Assembly: GCF_000283155.1 (NCBI RefSeq)
Contig: NW_004454166.1
Coordinates: forward strand, 491,157 to 555,156
DNA length: 64,000 bases
Source of the DNA: Ceratotherium simum simum
Lineage: Eukaryota > Chordata > Mammalia > Perissodactyla > Rhinocerotidae
Reading direction: 5' to 3'
Below are positions 1 through 9,789 of this stretch, piece after piece. The notes beneath the pieces are model-generated. The model ran no database searches. It had not been told where the DNA came from and saw only the letters and a program-made list of their open reading frames with translations. Numbering within the stretch: the first letter of the stretch is position 1; every line of letters starts with the position of its first letter. The translations under genes were made by a program, and so were the position numbers.

Positions 1-332
1 TGAGTACAGCCATGTTTGGCCGCTCCATTGACCTACAGCCACCAGCACAAAAAGAAATATAAAAGCTGCTTTCTGCGTGGTGGGAACCGGCCCTTCTCCC
101 ATGGAGATAGTTGCAATGTGTAAAAATTTCAAGGCCTTTCGGGCGCCGCAGCCTGGGACAGACTGGCCATCTGTGCCGGGCTGGGACGATAAGCAAGGTA
201 AACAAGGTAAACACAACTACTGGGCTGGGACGACAGCCGGGGGGCGGGGGGGGCACTCAGTGCACGTACGCCACTGATAACCATTTGTGCGTGGGAACAC
301 TAGATCCTTGCTCTGCAAACTCTGTAACTGCT

Positions 333-340
333 TATATAAA
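333..340 (+). promoter_or_regulatory. TATA box of the LTR
   Basis: TATATAAA lies about 400 bp before the LTR's AATAAA signal, the right order for a U3 promoter. Whether it is still used is unknown. Confidence 0.5.
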
Positions 341-738
341 CTGCTGGAAACTGAGGCCTGGTGAGAGTTCCACCTGTGGAAGGGACGCCTTGCCCAGGAC
401 GTGTGATCCCCGCCCAGCCATGTTGATTGACAGGACTCTCCCGGCAGTGGGGCGTGGACGTTGTGAGTAACTGATTTATTGTGAAGTAATTGATCTTTTC
501 GTTCAACCTGGTGTTTCTCTGTCCGGTTGATTTGTGTCATTTCCCTTCAGTCGATCTGGTGTTTCCCTTTCCGATCGATCTGAAGTTTTTCTTTCTCATT
601 ACATGACCTATTCAAATCTGCCGCTATCTCAGCCGATGTGGATGTTTTCCCTTTCCAGTAGAGCTGGTGTTTTTTCCCTCTTATTATTTGACCTATTCGG
701 ATCTGTTTGCGGACTATCGCCTTTACTATCCTCTATAT

Positions 739-744
739 AATAAA
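739..744 (+). terminator. Polyadenylation signal of the LTR
   Basis: AATAAA sits about 75 bp before the LTR end, matching the usual signal near the R/U5 boundary. Confidence 0.45.
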
Positions 745-851
745 ATATACCTTCAGTCCATTTGTTTGGAGTGGAAAGTTTCTTTTATGTCTCCGATCGA
801 ATGCCCGAACCTCTCATAACAGCCTGCTCACCGCCCTCAAGGGAGGTGTGG

Positions 852-1218
852 AAGAAATGCAGTACTGATGCACGCTACAACATGGATGATCCTGGAAAAC
901 ATTATACTGAGTGCAAGAGGCCATTCGCAGAAGACCACCTCCTGCATGAGTCCATTCAGGTGAAAGTCCAGGATAGGGAAATGCAGAGCTACGGAGAGCA
1001 GAGTAGTGGTGCTTAGGGCTGGGGGCCGGGGGGGTGGGGAGATAGGGGAATGATAGCTAAAGGGTTCAGGGTTTCACTTTTTGAGGTGATGAAAATGTTC
1101 TCATATTGACTATGGTGACGGTTGTGCATATCTGGGAATTTACTAAAAACCATTGACTTGTACACATTTTAAATGGGTGAATTGTATGGTATGTGAATTA
1201 TATTTCAATAAAGCTGTT
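852..1218 (+). mobile_element. L1 LINE, 3' end
   Basis: The order matches old L1 3' ends: CTACAACATGGATGA, then ACATTATACTGAGTG, a G-rich stretch at 1018-1045, TGTACACATTTTAAA and finally AATTATATTTCAATAAAG. It is 5' truncated and begins just after the LTR. Confidence 0.75.
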
Positions 1219-1233
1219 GAGAGAGAGAGAGAG
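1219..1233. repeat. (GA)n tract at L1 end
   Basis: A short GA run directly follows the L1 AATAAA region and may derive from its tail. Confidence 0.6.
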
Positions 1234-1640
1234 TTGGAGACTCCACCAACTACAGAGGGAGTGAGAAAGGCAATGCATTAAGGTGTAAAAGGCGTCTGTC
1301 TGCAGGGTCTGAGACGTCTGAATTCAAAACGGCCATCTGATCCACACAACAGGCACAGTGGGAAGGTTTGAATCAATGAAGATGAGGCAAGAAGGACATC
1401 CAAGTCCTCAGAAGTATGGGAGGAAGGGGATGATGACTACTGGGGTACCCAGGCCTGAGGGAACCCCCCTCCCCTCCCAGGTCACAGGACTCCTCTTCCT
1501 GTCCTCCCTCTCTGGGAAGCACTTACTGACTTTGGTCTCATCTGGGGACAAGGAAGAGAGACAGAGAAGGACTATTTCTATAAAAAATAATAACCTTGTC
1601 TGCAGGTCACTCCCTGTGGGTGGCAAAAGAGCGCTTTCTT
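1234..1640. other. Unassigned sequence
   Basis: Moderately purine-rich DNA with no repeat family or conserved coding frame that I recognise. It ends at the target site of the next SINE. Confidence 0.5.
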
Positions 1641-1655
1641 AGAAAAGGAGTCTGA

Positions 1656-1949
1656 GGGCCGGCCTGGTGGTGTAGTGGTTGAGTTCGCACACTCTGCTTC
1701 AGCAGCCTGGGGTTCACAGGTTCAAAGCCCGGACACGGACTTACACACTGCTCATCAAGCCGTGCCGTGGCAGCGTCCCACATACAAAATAGAGGAAGAT
1801 GGGCACGGATGTTAGCTCAGGGACAATCTTTCTCAAGCAAAAAGAGGAGGATTGGCAGCAGATGTTTGCTCAGGGCCAATCTTCCTCACCAAAATAAATA
1901 AGTAAATAAAATAAAAAATAAATAAACTGAAACTTTAAAAGAAAAGAAA
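1656..1949 (+). mobile_element. ERE-type SINE (tRNA-derived), full length
   Basis: The head GGGCCGGCCTGGTGGTGTAG and the B-box-like GGTTCAAAGCCC mark a tRNA-derived Pol III SINE of the perissodactyl ERE type. The body carries GATGTTAGCTCAGGGACAAT and an A/T-rich tail (AAATAAATAAG). A perfect 15-bp target-site duplication, AGAAAAGGAGTCTGA, flanks it at 1641-1655 and 1950-1964. The intact duplication suggests a fairly young insertion. Confidence 0.93.
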
Positions 1950-1964
1950 AGAAAAGGAGTCTGA

Positions 1965-2775
1965 AGTCACACTTTCCTCTGGATTTCCAGAACCAGAGCT
2001 TCTCCCAGCCCTGGCTGTGCAGCAGGTCCCTGGACCTCAGCAGCCTCCCAGCCCCGGAAGTGGGCACCAGGAGATTTAGAGCCAGAATTTCTTGCCTTTC
2101 TTTGTCCCTGGTTGGAACGGGGACTTGCTGAGGGATGTGAGATCCCTGGTGACTCTTGCCCCACTCCTCCACTCCCACTGGGAGGAGGCCTGGGTCCTGC
2201 CATGCCTTAGCCCCATGAATATCAACTACGGAGAGAAGAGTTTAGCCAAGGCAAGAGTAAGGCCACGGAGGGGCTTAGGGTGAGTAGGATAGTTAAGAGA
2301 CATTTTAATAGCCAACGGTGATCTAGGAGGTTTTAGTCTTCTCCTTGGGTGAGACTCAAATGGAGGTTTTTGCCAAAATTGTTCCATTTATAGGTAGACA
2401 GGGGTTGAGAAAAAAAGTCCTTTGGTGTATGTCCCCCCATTTCTATCACATTCAGCAGAGGGGAAACCATTGCAGACCCCACTGTTGAGAGGCAGGCTAA
2501 TTCCGTAATTCCACTGAAAGGGTCTGGGAGCAGCAACACCCCAACAGCAATGCACACATCTCATGCGCAGACCTGGGCTTCTAAATACCATCCTCCACTG
2601 AAAGGAACAAGGACTCCGTGGAGAAATGGCTGACTCCAGGGATTAGAAGGGGAAAGTACAAATGAGCCTGGAACATCTCGTCATTCTAGAATGCAAGGAA
2701 ATACTCAAAGAATGATGGAGATGTGTCAAACGGACACAGGAACCAGCTTAAGGGGGCTACCAAACGCCAAATCTA
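1965..2775. other. Unassigned sequence, no gene seen
   Basis: No splice-bounded open frame or recognised repeat is visible. The part after about 2600 has the feel of an old repeat but I cannot name it. Confidence 0.4.
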
Positions 2776-3145
2776 CCGGTTAACCTCTAACCTACTTTCT
2801 GTCTCTAGCAATTTGCTTAGTCTAAGTACTTCATATAAACGGAATCAGACAATGTTTATCCTTTTGTGTCTGGCTTCTTTTACTTAGCATAGTGTAATCA
2901 AGCTTCATTCATGTTATAGCATGTGTCAGAACTTCTTTAATTTTTATGGCTGAATAATGTTCCTTTGTACATATACACCACATTTTGTTTATTCATCCAT
3001 CTGTTGATAAACACTCGGGTTGTTTCCACCTTTTCACTATTGTGGATAATGCAACTATGACCATTAGTGTACAAGTATCCATTTCGTCCCCACTTTCCAT
3101 TCCTGTAGGTGTACACTAGGAGTGGACTTGCTGGATCCTATTTGC
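2776..3145 (-). mobile_element. L1 LINE 3' fragment, antisense
   Basis: The plus strand reads the reverse complement of the L1 ORF2/3'UTR junction: CCTTTTGTGTCTGGCTTC, TTTATGGCTGAATAATGTTC, ATTCATCCATCTGTTGATA, GGTTGTTTCCACC, ending near GTGGACTTGCTGGATCC. It is diverged and truncated at both ends. Confidence 0.8.
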
Positions 3146-3363
3146 TTCTTACATTCCTGTTTCACTTTGTTTTGAAAGTTTCTCTTCTAAACAGCACACA
3201 ATCTAAGAATTTTTGTCTTAAAATAAAGAAATGTAACCTATTTACATTAATTGTTGTGACATATATTTAGTATTATATCTATCACCTAAAGACTATTTTA
3301 ATGTTTTCTTGTTCTTCCTAGTGTTTGCTGTTTGGTGTGTGGACCATGTATTCTTTGCTTTTT

Positions 3364-3485
3364 TTTTTTTTTTTTTTAAGAGCAGAGTCGTTTTTTTGTT
3401 TGTTTGTTTTTAATTTTATTTATTTTTACTCCCAAAGCCCCAGTAGATAGTTGTATGTCATAGCTGCACTTCCTTCTAGTTGCTA
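3364..3485 (-). mobile_element. ERE-type SINE, 5' truncated, antisense
   Basis: Starting from a poly(T) tract, the plus strand reads CCAAAGCCCCAGTAGATAGT then CATCATAGCTGCAC-like sequence and CTTCTAGTTGCT. This is the reverse complement of the tail half of the ERE copies at 27221 and 50967. The 14-mer ATTCTTTGCTTTTT occurs at 3350 and at 3486-3499 as a target-site duplication. The tRNA head is missing. Confidence 0.85.
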
Positions 3486-3519
3486 ATTCTTTGCTTTTTA
3501 TCTTCCCTAGAGAGAAAGA

Positions 3520-3625
3520 AAGTGTGTATGCATGTGTATACACACATACATATATTATATATAATGTATTATACATTAAAATGTATTTTATATTATGTAT
3601 ATTTGTATATAATATATATTCTGTC
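3520..3625. repeat. AT-rich TG/TA simple repeat
   Basis: Alternating TGTG, ACAC and TATA runs, from GTGTGTATGCATGTG to TATAATATATATT. Confidence 0.8.
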
Positions 3626-3689
3626 TGTAATTCAACAAATAGTTATTTTTAATTTTTTCAAAAGTATTCTTTAACCTATATTTTTTTCT

Positions 3690-4700
3690 AAATATCAGTC
3701 AAGAGTCCTCTTTGCCTCTTTGAGAATATTTTTAACTTTCCATTAAGTTTTAGGCCACTTTTACAGCTTCTTAGATTTTCTCTAGCAGGCACCTGCCCCC
3801 AGTCTTTTGTGCCAGGCCTCCCCACTCTCAGTTCTTAAATCTGCTTCATCTCTTGACAATCTTGAATACTTCTCCAAGTTCCTTATTCAAAAGGGTAAAG
3901 GGAGGTATGGTTTTTAAACCTTGCATATTTGAGATTTCTTTCTTGAGACTTCAAACATTGAATGTATCATGGCGGAGCATCAAATTATTGAATCATGATT
4001 TTTTCCTTATTTTTCTGAAAGCTCTGTAGACCTTCTCCATTGGAGTGGGGGCAACAAGAGTGTGAAGCCAGTCTGCTCTCTCTTCCTTCGTACATTTCCC
4101 CTTTATTCTGAGTATATACTTGCAGGATTTAAAAAGTCCTAATTCTCTTTGTGACATGTCTAGGTAGAGGTCCATTGCAGCGACATTTGCCTGGCACATG
4201 TTGATCTCTCCCGAGCTGCATGCTCAGGCTTGGTGTGGTCCTTTCTCAGCTGTTGGGGATTGCTTCTCTCTGGTCTCACCCTCAGAAGCATTGAGTGTCT
4301 GCCAGGTGCTGCTTTTTTCTCTGATCTCCACACCTATAAACTTTCCTCTTTTAATTTCTTTTTCTTTTTCCCCACATTTTGATGAGATTTTTCAACCTTG
4401 ACCTCTACAGCACTGATTTAATATTTTACAGCACAAATTTTGCTCTTTAATCTCCAAGGGATTAATGGTGAGTTTTAATTCTGTGATTACATTTTTAGTT
4501 TCTCTTACAGTGTTTCCTTTTCTCATTAATTCCTTTTTTGTTTAATCTTTTCTTTAAATCTCATTCTGTGGCTTTTAAAAGAATGTCTGTCCCTCTACTC
4601 CTTATGGTTTTCTGCCTTTACTTCATAGGGGCCATATCTTCTGGCACATGTGACAGAATGTTGAGTAGGATTTTCCCTATGGATCCAGAGTTGATGGGAA
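3690..4700 (-). mobile_element. Possible very old LINE-like repeat, antisense
   Basis: A T-rich stretch with phrases seen in old antisense L1-related repeats (TGAAAGCTCTGTAGACC, GTGAAGCCAGTCTG, TTGCAGGATTTAAAAAG, TTTGCCTGGCAC). Divergence is high and the family is not assigned. No gene is seen. Confidence 0.35.
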
Positions 4701-4739
4701 GACCCAAAATGAGGACGAGGGGCTAGATGTCCGAGTTCT

Positions 4740-5560
4740 AGTTCAAGGGATACACTGTGCAGACCCCATGACTTGATGCTGTGAATCCGACTCCTTGGAG
4801 GCTGCCACTCTCAGGGCTCCTGAGCAGACAGCCAGGCTTGCATTTCTGAGAACGCTCCCACAGAGGGATGAGAAAGCGCCAGCTCCCAGCCTCCCTCCTT
4901 GCCTTGAGGCTGGCAAAGGCAGCCCTTCCCGAGCCCAGCAGGCTCTTTCACAGGAGAAAGCTCCAGGGCTTCGCCTGGTCAACGTTGTCCCTGGAGGGGG
5001 ATGGAGGGAGCTGCAGCCTTTTCCGGCTTCAAACTCCTTCAGCGTCTTCCCCAGCACTTCCTCCTTGCCTCAGCCTGGGAACAAATCCATAGACACACGC
5101 TAATTGGCAAACAACTCAGACCCCCGTCACCCTGAGGGGGTCACAGGCCTGTGGGGCGCTGCCTGGGGAAGAGAGGAAATGAACACCTTAGCAATAGCAC
5201 CCGCTCCTATATTTTAACATATTCAGATATGTCCCCTCAAGGAGTTTGCGGGCCCTTGGGGGTACAGGGGGTCTGAGCGGAAACAATTTCTCCTAATTGC
5301 TGCAGCAGACACCCAAACAGAATCCTGGAGATGAGGCTCCCATATGGACTGGCTCACACCGTTACAGGGTCGGCGGAGACCCCCCTGTACATCACAGTCT
5401 GCCAAAGCAGGTTTCTCAGAGCACCATTTCCACGGAATGTTAATAGGTGTTTCTGAAAATAGGGTTCCAGTGAAAATAAATTTGAGATATGCATAGTAAA
5501 CAGAGTGGCAGGTTCCTCTCTGCAGGATGTCTTGGCATCTTGCACACTAATTGCCTATTA
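4740..5560. other. Unique block with homeodomain-type motifs; candidate non-coding element
   Basis: This 820-bp block shows no repeat I recognise. CTAATTG occurs three times (5100-5106, 5293-5299, 5547-5553), a core typical of homeodomain sites. A 7-bp stem GACCCCC/GGGGGTC with a 10-base loop lies at 5119-5142. No frame has coding signs. Conservation cannot be judged from one sequence. Confidence 0.35.
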
Positions 5561-5739
5561 TTCCATCAGGCATCCTGGACACACTGAGCGTCTACTGTGT
5601 GCCCGGCGTTGTGGGAACAGGCGCAGTTTCCACATGGCCCGTGCCTGCAAGAAGCTCGCAGCCGCGCGTCCCAGCAGCTTACTACTCAAATCACCGTCTG
5701 GAGCTGGTCTGCGACACAGCCGGAAACGTGTGCGAGATG

Positions 5740-5838
5740 CAGACTCCCCAGCCCCACCTCCAGACCTACTGACTCGAATCTGCATTTTAACAAGCCCCAG
5801 GTGATTCCTGTGTATGGTCAAGTATGAGAAGCCCTGGA
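5740..5838 (+). mobile_element. hAT-type DNA transposon fragment
   Basis: CCCCACCTCCAGACCTACTG, CATTTTAACAAGCCCCAGGT and AGTATGAGAAGCCCTGG follow the 3' half of a short non-autonomous hAT (Charlie-group) element. The copy at 7771-7946 is of the same kind. Confidence 0.6.
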
Positions 5839-6074
5839 ATAACGCAGCACTAGAGGAGAAAACGAAGGAAATGTGAGGGGCTACACTGGGAAACTGGGGA
5901 CCTTTTGCTGTGAAGCCCAAGTGAAACAGTGGGCAGCAGAGTTGAAGAGGGACACAATGGCCTTACTTCAGCATGGACACAGTGAGGCTCTGGCCAGGAG
6001 GACTGAGAAGAACACAGTTCCATTTTGGCTTCAGTATTGGTTGAAGTTGGGTTCAGCTTTGAAGAAAAGAAAGC

Positions 6075-6420
6075 CCCTAAAAATAGTATCTTAAACAAGA
6101 TAAAAGTTTATTCTTCTCTTACTTTTGAGATGTCCAGCAATAGGAAATACTGGGCTGGTATGGCATACCACAGGATCAAGGACCCGTGTCCCTTCCATCT
6201 TGTTACTCTACCGTGAATTCCCAAAGCCAACTCGTGGTCCAAGATGGCTGCTGAACCTCTAGCCATTACAGCTGCATTCCAGTAAGCAGGAAGTGAGAAA
6301 GAAGGACATCTCTTCCTATTTTTAAAGGCACTTCCTTAAAGTTTACACACTATCTCTATTTACATCCCATTGTGTGAACACGTGGGAAACTCAAAGGGAA
6401 AAACCTGGAAACGATTTGAG
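6075..6420. mobile_element. Old interspersed repeat, family not assigned
   Basis: The order AACAAGATAAAAGTTTATT, GGTCCAAGATGGCTGCTG, GCATTCCAGTAAGCAGGAAG, GGCACTTCCTTAAAGTT and TACATCCCATTG recalls a common mammalian repeat. I cannot name its family or orientation with confidence. Confidence 0.45.
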
Positions 6421-6873
6421 AGGTGGCTGAAACCAGCAGAATTTATTATTGTTAAAATATCCTCTTTTGCACCCACGGTGAGTGAGGACCAGGGAATTAA
6501 GATTACATTTGTTTCCAGATTCAGAGAGAATGAGACAGCTCTCCAACTCTGGTGCTTTGGGAGTTTGATGGGGTCATCCCACTCGATGGTGCCAGTCATT
6601 TCTCATCTCAGGAGAATCCATCCCCTGTGCATTTCAAAACCTAGACCATAAATGAGTTAATGTCAGAAGTAATTTATGAGTCTAAGAGAGGCATTTGGGG
6701 ATTTTGTAACCATCCCAGGAAGACACAGCTCAGCTCTGCAGGTCCCCCAAGTGTTCAGGGCCCTCAACTGGTTACAACACATCTGAACAAGACCAAGACA
6801 TGCGACTTGGAGGAGGTGGAGACATCACAGAATTTGGCTACACTTTCCCTTCTGAGCACATCGGACGCGCCCA

Positions 6874-6972
6874 AGGGTAAGGGGACCAACTGTCCCAGTT
6901 TTAGCAGAGAAAGTCCTGCATCTCAGGAAACCCCTCCGTCCTGGGCAAACCAGGGTGGTTGGTCCCCCAAGG
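6874..6972. mobile_element. Short palindromic (MITE-like) DNA element
   Basis: The left end AGGGTAAGGGGACCAACTGT and the right end, read in reverse complement as CCCTTGGGGGACCAACCACC, form imperfect terminal inverted repeats about 27 bp long around a short core. The repeats share GGGGACCAAC. A long plus-strand frame runs through it and is not evidence for a gene. Confidence 0.55.
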
Positions 6973-7166
6973 GCCCAGCACCAGTGGATTTAGACTGGCT
7001 TTCAGAACTCTACGCTTGCTCTGAGAAGACACCAAAAGAACCAAAGTTCTCCAGGACTGTAGTCCGAGCCAGCAGACTTGCTGTCCAGAGCTTCCGGGAA
7101 GCTGGCTGCTTCTATCCAGGACCCTCAGTGTTAAGTGAGGTTTGGGCGAACGTGGTCAGTCTAGAG

Positions 7167-7348
7167 CAGGCGTTCTCAGCCCTGACTGTGCCTTAGAATG
7201 ACCAGGGCAGCTTCCGCCTCTCCCTCCCTCATGGGCAGGCCCCGCCCCCAGACCAGTTAAGTCAGAATCTCTGAGGGAGAGACCCAGGCATCAGTGTTTT
7301 AAAATCTCACCCGGTGATTCCGAACACAGCCAAGTCTGAGATCCAGTG
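7167..7348 (+). mobile_element. hAT-type non-autonomous DNA transposon A
   Basis: Ends CAGGCGTTCTCAGCCCTGAC and, in reverse complement, CACTGGATCTCAGACTTGGC form the terminal inverted repeats. The 8-bp flanks GTCTAGAG (7159-7166) and ATCTAGAG (7349-7356) match at 7 of 8 positions, as hAT duplications should. The right flank is also the left flank of the next element. Confidence 0.85.
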
Positions 7349-7356
7349 ATCTAGAG

Positions 7357-7762
7357 CAGGAGTCTGGAAACTTTTTCCATAAAGGGGCAGAGAGTGAAAA
7401 CTTTAGGCTTCATAGGCCATATGGCCTCTGTCACAACCACTCAACCCTGCCGTTGTATCCAAAACGCAGCATAGACACCACGGAAACAAGTGGGCGTGGC
7501 TGTGTGCCAGTCAGGGCCGGCTTCTTGGTGTTCGACCTGTGCAGTTGCACAGGCTTCCTGCATTTAAAAGAGCCACTGCTTAGCTTGACACTCTGCTGTC
7601 ACTGTCTTGAAATTCTCAATAATTTTTGAACAAGGGGCCCCACATTTTCATACTACACTGGTCTCTGCAAGTTGTGTTGCCAGCCCTGGTTCCAATAAAA
7701 CTCCATTTACTAAAACAGGGGGGCCCAGGTTTTCCCAGTGAGCCACAGTTTGTTGACCCCTG
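7357..7762 (+). mobile_element. hAT-type DNA transposon B, interrupted
   Basis: Left end CAGGAGTCTGGAAAC and right end in reverse complement CAGGGGTCAACAAAC are inverted repeats. The body reads GGCCATATGGCCTCTGTCAC, GTGGGCGTGGCTGTGT and CCAATAAAACTCCATTTAC, a common hAT (Charlie-group) element. Flanks ATCTAGAG (7349-7356) and AGCTAGAG (7763-7770) match at 7 of 8. A second transposon splits the body at 7512-7688. Confidence 0.88.
7512..7688 (+). mobile_element. Nested hAT-type element inside transposon B
   Basis: It begins CAGGGCCGGC and ends GCCAGCCCTG, whose reverse complement is CAGGGCTGGC, a 10-bp inverted repeat with one mismatch. The flanks GTGCCAGT (7504-7511) and GTTCCAAT (7689-7696) match at 6 of 8. 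Removing the insert restores the run of the host element (GGCTGTGT..CCAATAAAAC). Confidence 0.82.
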
Positions 7763-7770
7763 AGCTAGAG

Positions 7771-7946
7771 CCTTGCTCCCAAAGTGCAGGCAACTCGGAG
7801 TGTGGAGTGGAGACCAGGGTCAGCATCGCCTGGTGGCCTGTTAGAAGTGCGGGCTCTCAGGTCCCACCCTAGACCTGCTGAATCAGAATCCGAATATTAG
7901 CAAGATCCCCAGGTGGCCCCTGCACATTAAAGTTTGAGAAGCACTG
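7771..7946 (+). mobile_element. hAT-type non-autonomous DNA transposon C
   Basis: CCTTGCTCCCAAAGTG at the left, CCCACCCTAGACCTGCTGAA inside and AAAGTTTGAGAAGCACTG at the right follow a common short Charlie-group element. It begins right after the AGCTAGAG flank of element B. Its own right flank TCCAAGAA is a poor match, so the duplication is decayed or the left boundary is approximate. Confidence 0.75.
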
Positions 7947-8014
7947 TCCAAGAAGAGGGTTTAAGAATGGGGTTGATCCAGGACGGGGGTGGGGGTGCGT
8001 TAGGTGGGAGTGTT

Positions 8015-8310
8015 GGTTGAAGCTCGGTGTGTGTGATGTGTGCACACGGGTGCATGCACATGGGTGTGTGGGAATAAACAAAGAAACACCAGGGCTTGGT
8101 TTGCCTGAAGCAGAGCTGAGCTAGACAAAATGCTTTGTCCTCAATACACACGTAAACACTCACATTCACATTCATTCATTTCCACACCACACACGGTCTC
8201 ACACGCACACAGTAGCATATGTTCCCACTCAGGGCCACATTCACGGCATACCGGCTCACTCCCCCTCACGTACACGGTCACATGCGCTCGCACACACATC
8301 CAGGCCTGGG
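8015..8310. repeat. TG/CA-rich low-complexity tract
   Basis: A TGTG-rich part (GTGTGTGATGTGTGCACACG) is followed from about 8145 by CACA-rich sequence. The units are irregular, so this is a decayed microsatellite. Confidence 0.7.
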
Positions 8311-8639
8311 AGGGGGCCACCTCCGAGATCCCACATCTAAGCCCCCCTCCCTGAGGGACAGCAGCACTTGGAGGTCCATCTCCCAGGCACGGCAGTGTGC
8401 CACGTGTCACCACCCTGGCCAGTATGCGGCTGTCTCCAGATCCTTTCCTCCTGATTGCTGGAATGGTGCTGAGCCCCAGCCCCCATACGTGGCAACTCGT
8501 TCCCAGAACAGCTCAGGATGGTGACTCACTGCGCTGTTTGTCATCTTGCCGTGGGGTGGCTTCTGTCTCTACCCCTTCTCCCAAGACGTGAGTCTTGGAC
8601 TCAAAAAGGACCTCCTTTTTGAGTTAAAAGGCCTTAGAG

Positions 8640-8790
8640 ACCACCCCCTCTGGCCTCCTCAATGTACGGAAAGGGAGACTGAGGCCCAGAGGGGGATAGG
8701 AGTTGCCGAAGGTCACCCAGGAAGTCAGAGGCAGAGCTGAACTTGAACCCTAACTCTAAGGCCAGGGCTCTTTCTCTTCATGGCCCCCAA
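8640..8790 (-). mobile_element. MIR SINE, antisense
   Basis: GGGAGACTGAGGCCCAGAGG, GAAGGTCACCCAGGAAGTCA, then GCTGAACTTGAACCC is the reverse complement of the MIR core and 5' part. Confidence 0.72.
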
Positions 8791-8923
8791 AAGAAGCCCC
8801 TCTCCCCGACTAGAGTCCTGATCCTACTGCTGGGCCTTCCTGGCAGAGCTAGAGTGGGGGCAGCACGAGATGGTGGCTACGAGTGGCCATAAGTACCTGC
8901 CCCCGTGAGACCCCTGGAGCTCA

Positions 8924-9023
8924 NNNNNNNNNNNNNNNNNNNNNNNNNNNNNNNNNNNNNNNNNNNNNNNNNNNNNNNNNNNNNNNNNNNNNNNNNNNNN
9001 NNNNNNNNNNNNNNNNNNNNNNN
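8924..9023. other. Assembly gap (100 N)
   Basis: Exactly 100 N, the customary length for a gap of unknown size. It directly abuts a G-rich tract. Confidence 0.98.
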
Positions 9024-9070
9024 GGGGGCAAGTGGGGGCGGGGGGGCAGGTGGGAGGCAGGCGGGGGCCA
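9024..9070 (+). other. G-rich tract, candidate G-quadruplex
   Basis: The plus strand starts with GGGGG runs separated by 1-4 bases (GGGGGCAAGTGGGGGCGGGG, then more G runs to 9066). This fits the four-run G-quadruplex pattern and could explain the assembly break next to it. Confidence 0.7.
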
Positions 9071-9339
9071 GGCAGAGCTCCAGCACCTCCTTTTTCTAGA
9101 AAACAAAACTCGGCTCAGTCATTCCATTATATCTTCTTCCCTCCCCATGCCTGCTCTGCCTGCCTCCAGGTCCACCCATTCTCTCTGCCTGCTGTCCAGT
9201 CCACGACAGGCGTGGGGGTACGGAGGGGAATCAGACCTGGGGCTCCCATCTCCCCCCAAAACCCACTATCGCAACCCAGCACAGGAGGAGCAGAGGGACC
9301 TCGGTGGAGGGCGCTTTCCAGAGGAGGGGACACCCAGAA

Positions 9340-9500
9340 AGTCCGGGAGGGGTTAGCCCTGCAAAGCAGGCAGGAAGGGCATTCCAGGACGAGGGAAGGC
9401 AGGCACAAAGGCCTGGAGGGGAGAGCACGCAGCTGGATCATTTAGCCTGAGCGAGGCAGAAGTGCAAGGAGAGGGCTCAGAGGGAAAGAGCAGAGGCAGG
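9340..9500 (+). mobile_element. Old interspersed repeat fragment (GCAAAGGCC-type)
   Basis: GGGCATTCCAGGACGAGGGA followed by GGCACAAAGGCCTGGAG matches the middle of a repeat seen again at 41940, 48000 and 53330. I do not assign its family. Confidence 0.45.
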
Positions 9501-9629
9501 AGGAGGGCGGCGCCCGGTGAGGACAGCCCGGATCCCAGGAGCACTCTGGTGGTCCTCAGGGCTGAACCTGGTCCCAAGCCAGCCTTGTCACCAGGCTGCC
9601 GGAAATGGACGCACGGAGGCACAGCACTT

Positions 9630-9775
9630 AGTCCTCTCTTAGTACCAAAGGGGAAACTGAGGCCAAGAGCAAGGAGACCTGCCCTTGGAGAGGGCCCTTG
9701 GGAGACCTGCCCAAGTCACAGTGCTGGCAGAAGCAGTGTGAACACCAGAACCTCGGCCCCCTAACTCACGATCTG
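9630..9775 (-). mobile_element. MIR SINE, antisense
   Basis: AAAGGGGAAACTGAGGCCAA, then GCCCAAGTCACAGTGCTGGC and ACCAGAACCTCGGCC follow the reverse MIR order. A short extra stretch sits between the two halves. Confidence 0.6.
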
Positions 9776-9789
9776 ATTACCAGGCCTGC

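Larger units (their letters stand above)
1..821 (+). mobile_element. Retroviral-type LTR, probably solo, 5' end possibly cut by window
   Basis: The segment has the order expected of an LTR: a U3-like part, a TATA box at 333-340, a long pyrimidine-rich R/U5-like part, AATAAA at 739-744 and a CA end near 821. L1 3' sequence starts within about 30 bases of the end, and no primer-binding site or gag follows, so a solo LTR is likely. The R/U5 part repeats the 9-mer CTGGTGTTT at 508, 556 and 664 and has a degenerate 85-bp duplication (TGACCTATTC at 604 and 689). The ERV class cannot be assigned by eye. Confidence 0.6.

Noticed and set aside
1018..1045. G-rich tract as an independent quadruplex signal
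   Set aside because: It is the ordinary G-rich part of the L1 3' UTR.
6660..7196. 178-codon frame
   Set aside because: It crosses a palindromic MITE-like element and ends in a hAT transposon.
8883..9356. 157-codon frame
   Set aside because: It runs through the 100-N gap and G-rich repeat, with no domain.
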